A stretch of DNA of 35,086 bases from Planctomycetales bacterium (GTDB lineage: Bacteria > Planctomycetota > Planctomycetia > Pirellulales > Thermoguttaceae). The translations under genes and the position numbers were made by a program. The notes under the pieces are model-generated. The model saw only the letters and a list, made by a program, of their open reading frames with translations, searched no databases and was not told the DNA's origin. Of the stretch, positions 24,438 through 32,471 are shown piece by piece (the stretch's first letter is position 1; every line of letters begins with the position of its first letter). The DNA lies in the NCBI GenBank assembly GCA_007119795.1, contig SKOZ01000052.1, positions 1 through 35,086 on the forward strand, written 5' to 3'.

Positions 24438-24683
24438 GCCTGCGGCGGATCAAGATAGAGAACAAGGACGCGAACGACCACGTTTGGCTTCAGCGATGCC
24501 CCAGCGGCGGGCAGGCGTCACCCTGGATGCGAGGGGCGGGAGACGCCTATGGGGCACGCGATGTGGCGGCGACCTGAAGGACCCATTTCAGCGATGCGCG
24601 GATGAGCCGAGGGGGGCCTGGCACAGCGGTGAACGCCGCTTTGGTCCGCCGCTCCAACCATGATCCACGAGGGGGTGATGACC

Positions 24684-26282
24684 ATGTCCGGTCGCCAAGT
24701 GGTGTGCCATATTGCGTTGGGACTAATGAGCATTATTGTTGTGCCGGCTGCCACCTCGGCCCAGCACTACGGAGCCGTTCCCGGGGCCGCCATGGGCGGC
24801 CCCTACGGTTGGCCGGCTCCTCCCGCCGCGGCGGCGGTGCCTCACGCCGGGGCCCACGGCGCCCCGTATTGGCCCGCCCATGCCGTTCCCTACGCCCCAC
24901 AGGTCTCCGCTCACGGCCCCCATGCGCCTTACGAGATGGCCGGCTACCGGGGCGACCCGGCAAGGGAAGGGGAGGGCGGGTACAGCGGGCAAGCCGCGGC
25001 CGATCCCTACTACGATTTCGGCGGCTCCGCATACGAGCTCGGCGATTCCGCGGCGCTGGCCTATACCGCGCCAGAACAACCGCGGGGGTTCTTCTCGCGA
25101 AACGCGCGCGCCGAGGGGGGGTTCTTCGTCGACGCCTGGCTCTCGCAGGGCTTCACGGGCAACACGGCCAGCCCCGCCAGCCGCTTCAACTCCCCCCTGA
25201 TGTTCAACGACCGGGCCAACGAATACCAGATGAATCAGCTCTACCTGGCGCTGGGGCGCGAGGTGGCCACGGGGTACGATACCTGGGACATCGGCGGCCG
25301 CTTGGACCTCCTCTACGGTACGGACTACCTGTTCGTGCAGAGCCTCGGCTTGGAGACCCGCCGCGACGGCAGGCAGCGTTGGAACAGCAGCCAGGGCCCG
25401 CGGGCAGACCTTGCGGGCAATCCCGATTCGGCCGCCCTGTACGGTTTGGCGATGCCGCAGCTCTATGCCGAAGTATATGCCCCGGTGGCCGAGGGCCTGC
25501 GGGTGAAGCTGGGACACTTCTACACGGTCCTCGGCTACGAATCGCCCATGGCGCCGGAGAACTTCTTCTATTCCCACTCCTACGCCATGCAGTTCGGCGA
25601 GCCGAAGACGCACACCGGAATGCTGGCCAGCTTGGGCCTGAATCCCCATCTCACCATCCACGGTGGATTCACCCGCGGCTGGGACGTGTGGGAGGATGGC
25701 AACAACATCATCAGCTTCCTCGGCGGCATCAGCCGCACGAGCTGGGACGGCCGCGGCTCGCTCGCCCTCGTCGTCCACAGCGGAAACGAGCGGCGGCCGC
25801 CGGACGAGCCGGGTGAAGTCGGGCGCCTCGACAACCGCACCGTCTACAGCCTCGTCTGGAGTCGCCAGTTCAGCGATCGCTTCACCTACATCCTCCAGCA
25901 CGATCTGGGTGTCGAGTCGCGGGCTACGCTGCAGACCCCGCCCCGCAACGCCACCTGGTACGGCCTCAACCAGTATTTCCTCTGCGACCTGACGGAGACG
26001 ACGACGCTGGGCCTGCGGTTCGAGTGGTTCCGCGATTCGGAGCACACCCGCGTCTTCCCCATTCGGCAACTCCTCCCTGTGGAAGGCCAGGATTACTTCA
26101 ATTTCACGGTGGGTCTCAACTGGCGGCCCACGACCTGGATGACGGTGCGGCCCGAGGTCCGCTGGGACTGGTCGAACGTGGTGCCGCCGGCCGTCGGGGA
26201 TATTGAACCCGAGGGCATGTACAACGACTTCCAGGACAAGATGATGCTCACGCTCGGCGGCGATGTAATCATCCGCTTCTGA
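24684..26282 (+). CDS. BBP2-type outer-membrane beta-barrel porin
   Basis: Exported barrel protein of 532 residues. The ATG at 24684 is chosen over upstream in-frame ATGs (24660, 24678) because GAGGGGG (24669-24675) lies eight bases before it and a signal peptide follows (SGRQVVCHIALGL to ATSAQ). Residues about 25-130 are a low-complexity Pro/Ala/Gly/Tyr/His region. From about residue 145 it shows alternating amphipathic strands typical of the OmpL-like BBP2 family: GGFFVDAWLSQGFTGN, DTWDIGGRLDLLYGTDY, LRVKLGHFYTVLGYES, LGLRFEWFRDSEHTRVFP and NFTVGLNWRPTTWMTVRPEV. The protein ends in Phe (GGDVIIRF), as outer-membrane barrels usually do. It probably forms a passive pore. The gene converges on the hydrolase gene with 17 bp between stops. 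The N-terminal low-complexity part might be a periplasmic or cell-surface linker. Confidence 0.9.
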   Translation: MSGRQVVCHIALGLMSIIVVPAATSAQHYGAVPGAAMGGPYGWPAPPAAAAVPHAGAHGAPYWPAHAVPYAPQVSAHGPHAPYEMAGYRGDPAREGEGGYSGQAAADPYYDFGGSAYELGDSAALAYTAPEQPRGFFSRNARAEGGFFVDAWLSQGFTGNTASPASRFNSPLMFNDRANEYQMNQLYLALGREVATGYDTWDIGGRLDLLYGTDYLFVQSLGLETRRDGRQRWNSSQGPRADLAGNPDSAALYGLAMPQLYAEVYAPVAEGLRVKLGHFYTVLGYESPMAPENFFYSHSYAMQFGEPKTHTGMLASLGLNPHLTIHGGFTRGWDVWEDGNNIISFLGGISRTSWDGRGSLALVVHSGNERRPPDEPGEVGRLDNRTVYSLVWSRQFSDRFTYILQHDLGVESRATLQTPPRNATWYGLNQYFLCDLTETTTLGLRFEWFRDSEHTRVFPIRQLLPVEGQDYFNFTVGLNWRPTTWMTVRPEVRWDWSNVVPPAVGDIEPEGMYNDFQDKMMLTLGGDVIIRF

Positions 26283-26303
26283 CGGGGAGAACCCCGCCGT
26301 CAG
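26279..26303. terminator. Hairpin spanning both convergent stop codons
   Basis: CTGACGG (26279-26285) pairs with CCGTCAG (26297-26303), and two further G-C pairs form inside past a bulged G at 26296. The stem contains the stop codons of the porin and of the hydrolase. Three of the pairs are unavoidable because both stops are TGA, but the extension is not. There is no U-tract, so termination activity is uncertain. Confidence 0.35.
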
Positions 26304-27310
26304 TCGGCAGCGGGAAGGGGGCGGCGGTCGGCTGCCGAGACGAAGTGGCCCTCCTCGAGGAAGCGGAGGGTGTAGGCCCAGACCTCCTCGTCGTACATGA
26401 TGACCGAGTGGAGTGCGGGAAACACCACGAGGTCGGCTGCCCCTTCCAGGCAGGTCTCTTCGACGCGAAGGGTGCCGTCGTCGTCGCCGTCGATGAGGGG
26501 ATTGAAGCCGCGATCGTCGCGGCGGCCGCCGGCGATGATGCCGAACTCGAATGCAGGCACCGCCAGCGTGGCGGCCAGTTCGTCCCACTCCTGCCCCATC
26601 GCCTGGCCGGCCTCTCCCGTGATTGCCGCGAAGAACTCGTTGTCGGCCCAGGCTGCGGCCGCCACCGACCCCTGGTTGGGAGGCGCGATCATCACCATGC
26701 GTTGGAACCGGGAATCGGGTGGGTGGTCGGCGAGGAAGCGACGGACCACGATGTTGCCCATGCTGTGGGCGACGAAGGAAATCTCCTCGATTCCCTCCAA
26801 GCTGTCGACGACGCTGGCGAGCGTGGCAGCGTGGTCAGCCAGCTCGCCGCGGGTGCTGGGATAACCCACGTTGAACACGCTGTAGCCGCCCTCCTCGCTG
26901 AGATAGCGGGCCAGCGGCTCCATCGAGGTCCGCGACCGGGTCAGTCCATGGAGGAGAACCACGGCCTTGCCTTCCATCGGCGGCAGATCGCGCTCGCGGC
27001 GGATCGCTTCCAGGCGTCTCTCGCAGTACCCGCGGGTCCCCCATGCGTGGCGGCGCTCCTGCTCATCGAGCAGGCGATAGTGGCCGGTGACGATGTTCCG
27101 CTGAATCCGCCACTGGTGGAAGAAGGCCACATCCGCCCAGAACTGGAGCCCCCCCAGGGTCGGTATTGCCAGCCGGTCTTCTCCTCCGACGGGAAAGCCT
27201 TCGGGTCTCCCTTCTCGGCTGAGATCGTCGGCCGCAAGCCCAACGGCAGCACAGAAGACGGCAATCCCCAGAGCAGCGCTCAGAAGGCGCCGGATATCGA
27301 TCGGAGACAT
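26300..27310 (-). CDS. Exported alpha/beta hydrolase, lipase-like
   Basis: Hydrolase of 336 residues from the ATG at 27310. A GTG at 27331 would add seven residues (KKTTAF) and is a real alternative. An N-terminal signal-like segment (RRLLSAALGIAVFCAAVGLA) suggests export. The fold is shown by the oxyanion strand VVLLHGLTRSRTSMEPLARY and the nucleophile elbow FVAHSMGNIVVRR (Ser183), where the usual first Gly of GxSxG is Ala. A late His lies in FPALHSVIMYDEE (H301), with acidic candidates in IDGDDDGTLRVEE. The PGAP1/triacylglycerol lipase type of arrangement suggests an esterase or lipase; the substrate is unknown. A perfect TATAAT on the minus strand lies 70 bases upstream. Confidence 0.88.
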   Translation of the reverse strand: MSPIDIRRLLSAALGIAVFCAAVGLAADDLSREGRPEGFPVGGEDRLAIPTLGGLQFWADVAFFHQWRIQRNIVTGHYRLLDEQERRHAWGTRGYCERRLEAIRRERDLPPMEGKAVVLLHGLTRSRTSMEPLARYLSEEGGYSVFNVGYPSTRGELADHAATLASVVDSLEGIEEISFVAHSMGNIVVRRFLADHPPDSRFQRMVMIAPPNQGSVAAAAWADNEFFAAITGEAGQAMGQEWDELAATLAVPAFEFGIIAGGRRDDRGFNPLIDGDDDGTLRVEETCLEGAADLVVFPALHSVIMYDEEVWAYTLRFLEEGHFVSAADRRPLPAAD

Positions 27311-27379
27311 GAATGCTGTTGTTTTCTTCACGGAGCGCGTGCTTCAGAGAGCGCGAGGCAGCGTCTTCGAATGGCTCGA

Positions 27380-27385
27380 ATTATA
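27380..27385 (-). promoter_or_regulatory. Candidate -10 box of the hydrolase gene
   Basis: A perfect TATAAT on the minus strand, in an otherwise GC-rich spacer, lies about 70 bases before the ATG at 27310. No good -35 is present at 16-18 bases. The position is suitable for the hydrolase gene. Confidence 0.4.
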
Positions 27386-27558
27386 GGAAGTGTAACGGTT
27401 TGGGGGGTCGGCCGTCCACGCCATTTCCCCGAGCGTCACGGGGGAGCTCGCGCGATGAGGTAGACTAGCGAAGGAAAAACGCCCTCAACAGCCAGGCCGC
27501 CCCGGCGGGACACCACCGGGGGGCAGGGACCAGGAATCGACCCAATAGGGGAGCATCT

Positions 27559-28014
27559 ATGCTGGGGCCGAGAGCTTTCTCCCGTTCTGCAGACGGGTTC
27601 GCCACGCCCGCGCGCCGCCACTACGCCTTCTGGGGCGTCCTCGCACTCTCTGCACTCCCCCTGATTTCGGCCGCTCTCTTGCCGGCCCCGGCCGCCGATG
27701 TGACTGCCCCTCCTATGGAGGAGCGGCAGTCGTCCGCCCGCATCCGCGAAGGGACCGAAATCAAAGAGGTCGAGGGGGTTTTCCGCATGACGGGAGATCG
27801 GGTGACCTTCTTCAGCGAAGACGGCCAACGCCGTTACGTGGCCCTGGAAAACCTCAATCTGGAACGGATCGTGGCCCGCATTGCCGACGATCCCACGCCG
27901 CGCCAATGGCGGGTGACCGGCTTGGTGACCGAGTTCCGGGGCGCCAACTACCTCCTGGTTCGCCGCGCTCTCCTCAAGAGCCGCGGCCAGCCGAGCGAAG
28001 ACGACTTCTTCTAG
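27559..28014 (+). CDS. Small exported or anchored protein, function unknown
   Basis: A 151-residue protein with a good start: GGGGAG lies five bases before the ATG. Residues about 22-46 are hydrophobic (AFWGVLALSALPLISAALL) and end in Ala-rich sequence, so this is either a signal peptide with a long n-region or a membrane anchor. The rest is a small beta-rich domain: VEGVFRMTGDRVTFFSEDG, YVALENLNLERIVARI, then WRVTGLVTEFRGANYLLVRR. I believe similar proteins occur in other planctomycetes but know of no function. Its stop codon overlaps that of the convergent neighbour (shared CTAG at 28011-28014). Confidence 0.75.
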   Translation: MLGPRAFSRSADGFATPARRHYAFWGVLALSALPLISAALLPAPAADVTAPPMEERQSSARIREGTEIKEVEGVFRMTGDRVTFFSEDGQRRYVALENLNLERIVARIADDPTPRQWRVTGLVTEFRGANYLLVRRALLKSRGQPSEDDFF

Positions 28015-29558
28015 TCCCCGTCGTCGTGCAGGCGCGGATCGGAAAGGTCCAGGCGGTAGAGGATCTGGTTGTACTCGTAGCCCGGGGTGGGCACGGCGTC
28101 GGAAAAGAGGATGGTGTACGTCCCTTCGAAGTAGATCACGCGGCCGTCTTCTTCGTCGAAAAAGGGGTGGTGTGCGGGGTTGTAGAAGGAATGGCCCACG
28201 TGCATCACGATCCGCCTTGCCCGGGGCCACGGCCCCTCGGGCGCCTCGGCTTCAGCGTAGTAGATATCCCCCAAGAAAGACGCTTCACCCCCATGCCGCC
28301 CCCCGATCATGATCCACCGTCCCCGATAGGGGCTCCAGTTCACGGAGCCGCGGTGCAGCCTGATCGGCTCGCCGTTCTCGGCGTCGCGGACGTCCAGCCA
28401 GCCTTCGTTTGCGCCGAGGCGGCCGGTCTCCACCAAGCGCGCCTGGCGCACCTGGTCGACCCACGCCGTACCGGCGCGCCAGGCGTAGACCACGTTCCCC
28501 TCCTCGTCGCGAGCCACGGGGGGCGGAGCGTCGTCGTCCCACCATGCCCCTCCTTCCAGGCAGGTAAAGGCCTCGTATTGTGTTGGATCGAGCACCGCTT
28601 CGTAAGTAGCCGGCACGCGCACCAGGGGGAAGGGCGCGGCGAAATAGACCCAGCGGCGTCGCTCCTCTTCGACGAGCGTGGCCTGGCTTCCGTGGAGCAT
28701 GGCCGGTGAATTGCCGGGCAATTGGACGGTGGGTTCGAACCGCAGCGTCTCGTCGTCCCACACGGCGATCCCCCATGCCCGCGGCTTCCCCAGTTCCTCG
28801 ACTTGGACATAGTGGGCGATCAGGCGTTCGCGCCCGTTCCGGTCGGGCACGGCGCACAGGCCCTCGATCCAAACGGGGTATTGCTGCTCCGTTTCGAACA
28901 TCCGCCGACTGAGGCCGTTTTCGTCGCGGAAGTAGGAGAGGTTTGTCCCCACTCCGGGGTCTAATCCCCCACGGTTGGGCAGGAGGCTGGTGGCGCCGGT
29001 GGACTGAAAGACCCCCAGGGGGTAGTGGGGCAGGTTCGTGTCGCCCCAAAACCAGTGCACTTGCCCGCGGTAGACGGTTGCCTGCACGGAGTCCTGGCCC
29101 ATCACCCCGGCATTGAGCAGCGGCCTGTCGATGGGGGTGGGGCGCTCCAGACGGACGGCATGTTCGTAGATTCCCGCCCCCGTTATCCGGTAGAGGCGCT
29201 CGGCGATGTTGATGCGTTCGACTTCGAGTCTGGCCGTACCCCCCGGCTCGACCCGAAGTGCCCTCCCGCGAATCCCGAACCCGTCGGCAGGGAAGCGGTA
29301 ACCGTGGCCGGTCACGCGGAAAAACACCCGCTCACCGAAAAAGGCGGGGTGGTCCAAGGCCACCAAGCCCGCACTGTCGGTGACGTACTGCCGGTTATCG
29401 GTCGTCTCGAGCACCACCAGCGGCACGCCCCGCCCCGTCTGGGCGTCGACCACCTCGATGGCGAACGGTTCGGCTCGGTCGGTTCCCCAAGCCGCCCCGC
29501 CTGGAAGCAACGCCAGGCCCGCAACTGCAGCCACAATGCCTCGTGTCGCCTCCAGCAT
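28011..29558 (-). CDS. Secreted protein with regulatory-like and propeller-like regions, unknown
   Basis: Exported protein of 515 residues with a signal peptide (residues 1-25, ending GGAAWG). Residues about 30-125 resemble a carboxypeptidase-regulatory-like sandwich: IEVVDAQTGRGVPLVVLETT, DSAGLVALDHPAFFGERVFF. From about residue 145 there is a repeated-strand region with WFWGDTNLPHYPLGVFQSTG, FPLVRVPATYEAV, IMIGGRHGGEASFLGDIYYA and YEYNQILYRLDL. The GDTN motif and Trp-rich strands recall five-bladed propellers of the DUF4185 type, but I cannot confirm this. A carbohydrate-related role is possible from fold type only. The start lies about 320 bp from the divergent C25 peptidase gene. Confidence 0.75.
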   Translation of the reverse strand: MLEATRGIVAAVAGLALLPGGAAWGTDRAEPFAIEVVDAQTGRGVPLVVLETTDNRQYVTDSAGLVALDHPAFFGERVFFRVTGHGYRFPADGFGIRGRALRVEPGGTARLEVERINIAERLYRITGAGIYEHAVRLERPTPIDRPLLNAGVMGQDSVQATVYRGQVHWFWGDTNLPHYPLGVFQSTGATSLLPNRGGLDPGVGTNLSYFRDENGLSRRMFETEQQYPVWIEGLCAVPDRNGRERLIAHYVQVEELGKPRAWGIAVWDDETLRFEPTVQLPGNSPAMLHGSQATLVEEERRRWVYFAAPFPLVRVPATYEAVLDPTQYEAFTCLEGGAWWDDDAPPPVARDEEGNVVYAWRAGTAWVDQVRQARLVETGRLGANEGWLDVRDAENGEPIRLHRGSVNWSPYRGRWIMIGGRHGGEASFLGDIYYAEAEAPEGPWPRARRIVMHVGHSFYNPAHHPFFDEEDGRVIYFEGTYTILFSDAVPTPGYEYNQILYRLDLSDPRLHDDGD

Positions 29559-29778
29559 ATCGCGTCGACCTCATGCGGTTTCGGTAGCGAACCCCTGCTG
29601 TCGAGTCTAGACGGAGGGTATCCGCATGGCAAACCGCTGGAGAGGACGATAAGTGCTGCGGACGCGTTCTCCCCTCACCCGCCGGAGGCTTCCGCTTCGT
29701 GGGCCGCGCCAAGGCCGGGGAAGGGGTGCATCGAAGTCGCTCGTATTGAGCCCCCCCCTAAACGTGGTCTGCCGGAGC

Positions 29779-29812
29779 GGCCTTGCCGGTTGGTCGGTAA
29801 GGCCGGTACACT
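29779..29812 (+). promoter_or_regulatory. Candidate promoter overlapped by a 10-bp inverted repeat
   Basis: GGCCTTGCCG (29779-29788) pairs with CGGTAAGGCC (29795-29804), nine Watson-Crick pairs and one G-U. The same stretch contains TTGCCG (29783-29788) and, 18 bases later, TACACT (29807-29812), a weak sigma-70-like promoter for the peptidase gene at 29877. The overlap is operator-like. The rest of the 29559-29876 spacer shows nothing else. Confidence 0.35.
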
Positions 29813-29876
29813 GCCCCGCGCACTGCCACGGCGTCGCCACCCCGCCGTCTCCGTTCGGCCACGAATCCTCCTTAGC

Positions 29877-31544
29877 ATGGACGCGACCGTGAACTTGCTC
29901 CTCCCCCTTCTGATCTCGCATTGCCTGGCAGCGCACCAGGATGTCGAACACCCCGACGTGGTGGTCGTCTGCCATGCCGATTTCCTGCCCGCCCTCGAGC
30001 CCTGGCTCGACCATCGTCGCGACCAGGGGCACCGTATCGCCTGGATTCGCAACGAAGGCTCGGCCGAGGCGATTCGCAGCCGCCTTGCCCCTTTCGCCCG
30101 CGGCGGACACTTGACCCACGTGGTGCTCGTGGGGGCGGCGCCGCCGCTGGGCGAGCCGGGGGGGGCCGATCCCCGGTCGCTTCCCGTCCATTATCGCCGG
30201 GCCCAAGTCAACGTGCTCTGGGGGTCGGAGCCCTACATCGCCACCGACCACGGCTACGCCGACCTCACCGGGGACGGGGTCCCCGACGTCGCCGTCGGCC
30301 GGTTTCCCGCCGCCTCGCCCGAAGCGCTCGAGGCCTTCGTCGCCAAGACGCTCGCCTATGAGAGCTCGGGGGACTTCGGGCCGTGGCGGCGGCGCGTCAA
30401 CGTGGTGGCCACGAGCGGCGAATTCGGCCGGATCATCGACTCGCTCATCGAAACGGCCGCCCGCACTATCCTCACCCGCCACGTCCCCGCCGACTACGCC
30501 GTCTCCGTCGCCTACGGTAACTGGCGGAGCCCCTTCTGCCCCGATCCGCGCCGCTTCCACGCGGCGACCCTCGCGCAGCTCAACGAGGGGAGCCTCTTTT
30601 GGATCTACATGGGTCACGGGCTCCCCTCCTCGCTCGACCGGCTGCGCGTGGGCGATGCGGCGTATCACGTCTTCGACGCAAGCGACGTGCGCCGCCTGGC
30701 GGTGCAGTCGGGGCATCCGGTGGCCCTGCTGCTGGCCTGCTACGCCGGGGCGTTGGATGCCGCGGACCCGTGCCTTGCCGCCTCCATGCTCGAGGCCCCC
30801 GGGGGCCCCGTTGCCGTGCTCGCCGGCTCGCGGGTCACGATGCCTTACGGCATGGCGGTCATGGGGGTGGAGCTTGCCGAGCAGCACTTCCGCCGCCAGC
30901 CCCTCACGCTGGGCGAAACGCTCCTGGCCGCGAAGCGAAGCATGCTCGCCGACGACCCTTGTGCGGCCGGGATCCGCCGCGTCCTCGACGCGCTGGCGAA
31001 CACTTTGTCGCCGGTCCCCCATCTCGTCCCCGCCGAGCGCACCGAGCACGTTCTGCTGTTCAACCTCTTCGGCGATCCCCTGCTGCGGCTGCCGCGCGCC
31101 GAGGTGATCGAGGTCGATCCTCTGTCGCCGCTCGCGGGTGAGGCGCTGCGCGTTACGGGTTACTCGCCGGTGGCGGGTGAGGCGCTCGTCGAGCTCGTCG
31201 TCCGCCGCGACCGCTTCGTCCAGCCGCCTCCCTCGCGTCGCGAGCCGCCGGCGGGGGCGGCGGAGATGGCGGAGATGGACGGCATATTCGCCCGGTCCAA
31301 CGACCGCCGGCTGGCCTGGACGGCAGTTCCCATCGGCGCCGGGCCCTTTGCCGTCGCGCTCGACGTGCCGCGCACGGCCCGCGGCGCCTCGCACGTGCGG
31401 GTCTTTGTCCGGGGGACCGAAGGCCACGCCATGGGCAGCGCCGCGGCCATCGTTCGCCGGCCGCCGCAGCGACCGGCGGACGCCGCAGGTGAAGATCGAA
31501 GCGACGCTGTGGCAGACCACGCCGAAACCGGTAGCGACCCGTAG
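29877..31544 (+). CDS. C25 (gingipain-type) cysteine peptidase family protein
   Basis: Exported protein of 555 residues from the ATG at 29877; the open frame extends upstream but is not protein-like. A short hydrophobic N-terminus (NLLLPLLISHCLAA) can serve as signal peptide. The C25 fold is shown by VVVCHADFLPALEPWLDHRR, GYADLTGDGVPDVAVGRFPA, and the catalytic His in WIYMGHGLPSSL (H247) with the Cys in VALLLACYAGALD (C288). A third landmark is LFNLFGDPLLRLP near residue 395. An Ig-like C-terminal region follows (about 405-520), then a charged tail. No long propeptide of the gingipain type is present. Substrates are unknown. It is followed by a gene remnant and the exporter operon. Confidence 0.87.
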   Translation: MDATVNLLLPLLISHCLAAHQDVEHPDVVVVCHADFLPALEPWLDHRRDQGHRIAWIRNEGSAEAIRSRLAPFARGGHLTHVVLVGAAPPLGEPGGADPRSLPVHYRRAQVNVLWGSEPYIATDHGYADLTGDGVPDVAVGRFPAASPEALEAFVAKTLAYESSGDFGPWRRRVNVVATSGEFGRIIDSLIETAARTILTRHVPADYAVSVAYGNWRSPFCPDPRRFHAATLAQLNEGSLFWIYMGHGLPSSLDRLRVGDAAYHVFDASDVRRLAVQSGHPVALLLACYAGALDAADPCLAASMLEAPGGPVAVLAGSRVTMPYGMAVMGVELAEQHFRRQPLTLGETLLAAKRSMLADDPCAAGIRRVLDALANTLSPVPHLVPAERTEHVLLFNLFGDPLLRLPRAEVIEVDPLSPLAGEALRVTGYSPVAGEALVELVVRRDRFVQPPPSRREPPAGAAEMAEMDGIFARSNDRRLAWTAVPIGAGPFAVALDVPRTARGASHVRVFVRGTEGHAMGSAAAIVRRPPQRPADAAGEDRSDAVADHAETGSDP

Positions 31545-31783
31545 TGGGGGGTGGAGTCTTCGGCCGCTCGCCGCAGCCACGTCTTCCAATTCTCTGCCTC
31601 CCAGCGGCTCGCTTCGCCGGATGCTCCCGCTTCTGGATCGCGCGCCGTGCCGCGTTCGTCGCACGACTTTTCTGGTCCCGGTCCGGGACGGGAAAATGGG
31701 CGCCGCACCGTCATGCGCTTGACGGGGGAAACCTTGACTGCTCTTCTGTGGAGGGCAATCGACCCCTTTCTTCGACAACTGCG

Positions 31784-32143
31784 CCCGACCGGCCGTACCA
31801 TCCCTCCTACCTCAGCAGTTGGTGGGCCTGGCGCGACTTCAGCGGCGGCGTCCTCGGCGGTGGGGGCTCGCATTCGATCAACGTCGTCTTCATGGGCCTG
31901 AAGCTGGGCACGCTCTGGGAGGAGGACGGCCAAGGGACCATCCGCATCGAGGCCGACGCGGCACAACGCACCGCGGAAGGCTATCCCCACTGGCAGACCA
32001 TCCGCTACGAGATTCCCGCCCGCGGCGACCTCCCTCCGCTGACGCTCTATTGGCACAACGGCTCGCACGACAATCTCCGGGAGCGGGGCGTCTGGGAGCG
32101 TGTGGAGAAGATCGCCGGCCGGGACCTCGTCTGGACCGACAAT
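31784..32143 (+). pseudogene. Remnant of a Gfo/Idh/MocA-family oxidoreductase
   Basis: About 120 codons in one frame read like the C-terminal domain of planctomycete Gfo/Idh/MocA oxidoreductases: RPYHPSYLSSWWAWRDFSGG, GGGGSHSINVVFMGLKLGTL, YPHWQTIRYEIPARGDLPPL and TLYWHNGSHDNLRERGVW. In intact proteins this part follows an NAD-binding domain and the EKP-type catalytic motif. Neither is present upstream, where the frame turns into non-coding-like sequence, and the family pattern stops at about 32143. No start codon with a ribosome site belongs to it. It is therefore a fragment truncated at both ends. The remaining bases of the 31545-32471 spacer hold only a promoter near the end. Confidence 0.7.
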
Positions 32144-32424
32144 AGCCGCGAAGGATGCGCGAATACGGCAGCGGCGAGTGGAAGTACGGGATGCTTCGGT
32201 GTTCGCCTGATGCACTGGATCTTCGAGTTCGGACCGAGTCACTTGGGAGAAATCGAGAAGCCACACCCAGAAAGATGGGGGCCGCAGCCCCACCTGCCCG
32301 AGAGGGGATTGTTGCACGCAGACCGTTCCGGAGTCCGTGACAGAAGCAGCTGGCCGACATGGACTTGCGGCCAGCACCGCCGGCGATCTGCCATGAGGTG
32401 TTCCATCGCGGGGAGTGCCTCCTT

Positions 32425-32433
32425 TGATATAAT
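32425..32433 (+). promoter_or_regulatory. Extended -10 promoter of the exporter operon
   Basis: TGATATAAT, a perfect TATAAT preceded by the TGN extension, lies 38 bases before the ATG of the ATPase gene. Extended -10 promoters can work without a good -35, and none is seen here. It is the best promoter match in the window. Confidence 0.55.
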
Positions 32434-32471
32434 GGAGGGCTCGCCGGCCCTTACGTGGGAGAGACCGCTTC

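Noticed and set aside
23731..24465. Upstream extension of the secretin reading frame
   Set aside because: The added sequence is Arg/Pro-rich and not protein-like. A signal peptide with an ideal AAAGGAG ribosome site starts at 23730.
29025..29876. Upstream extension of the C25 peptidase frame
   Set aside because: It overlaps the conserved secreted gene on the other strand and has no signal peptide or family similarity. The mature-type N-terminus begins at 29877.
31551..31722. Open frames after the C25 peptidase as a small gene
   Set aside because: No ribosome site, composition or motif supports translation, and several frames are open equally because of high GC.
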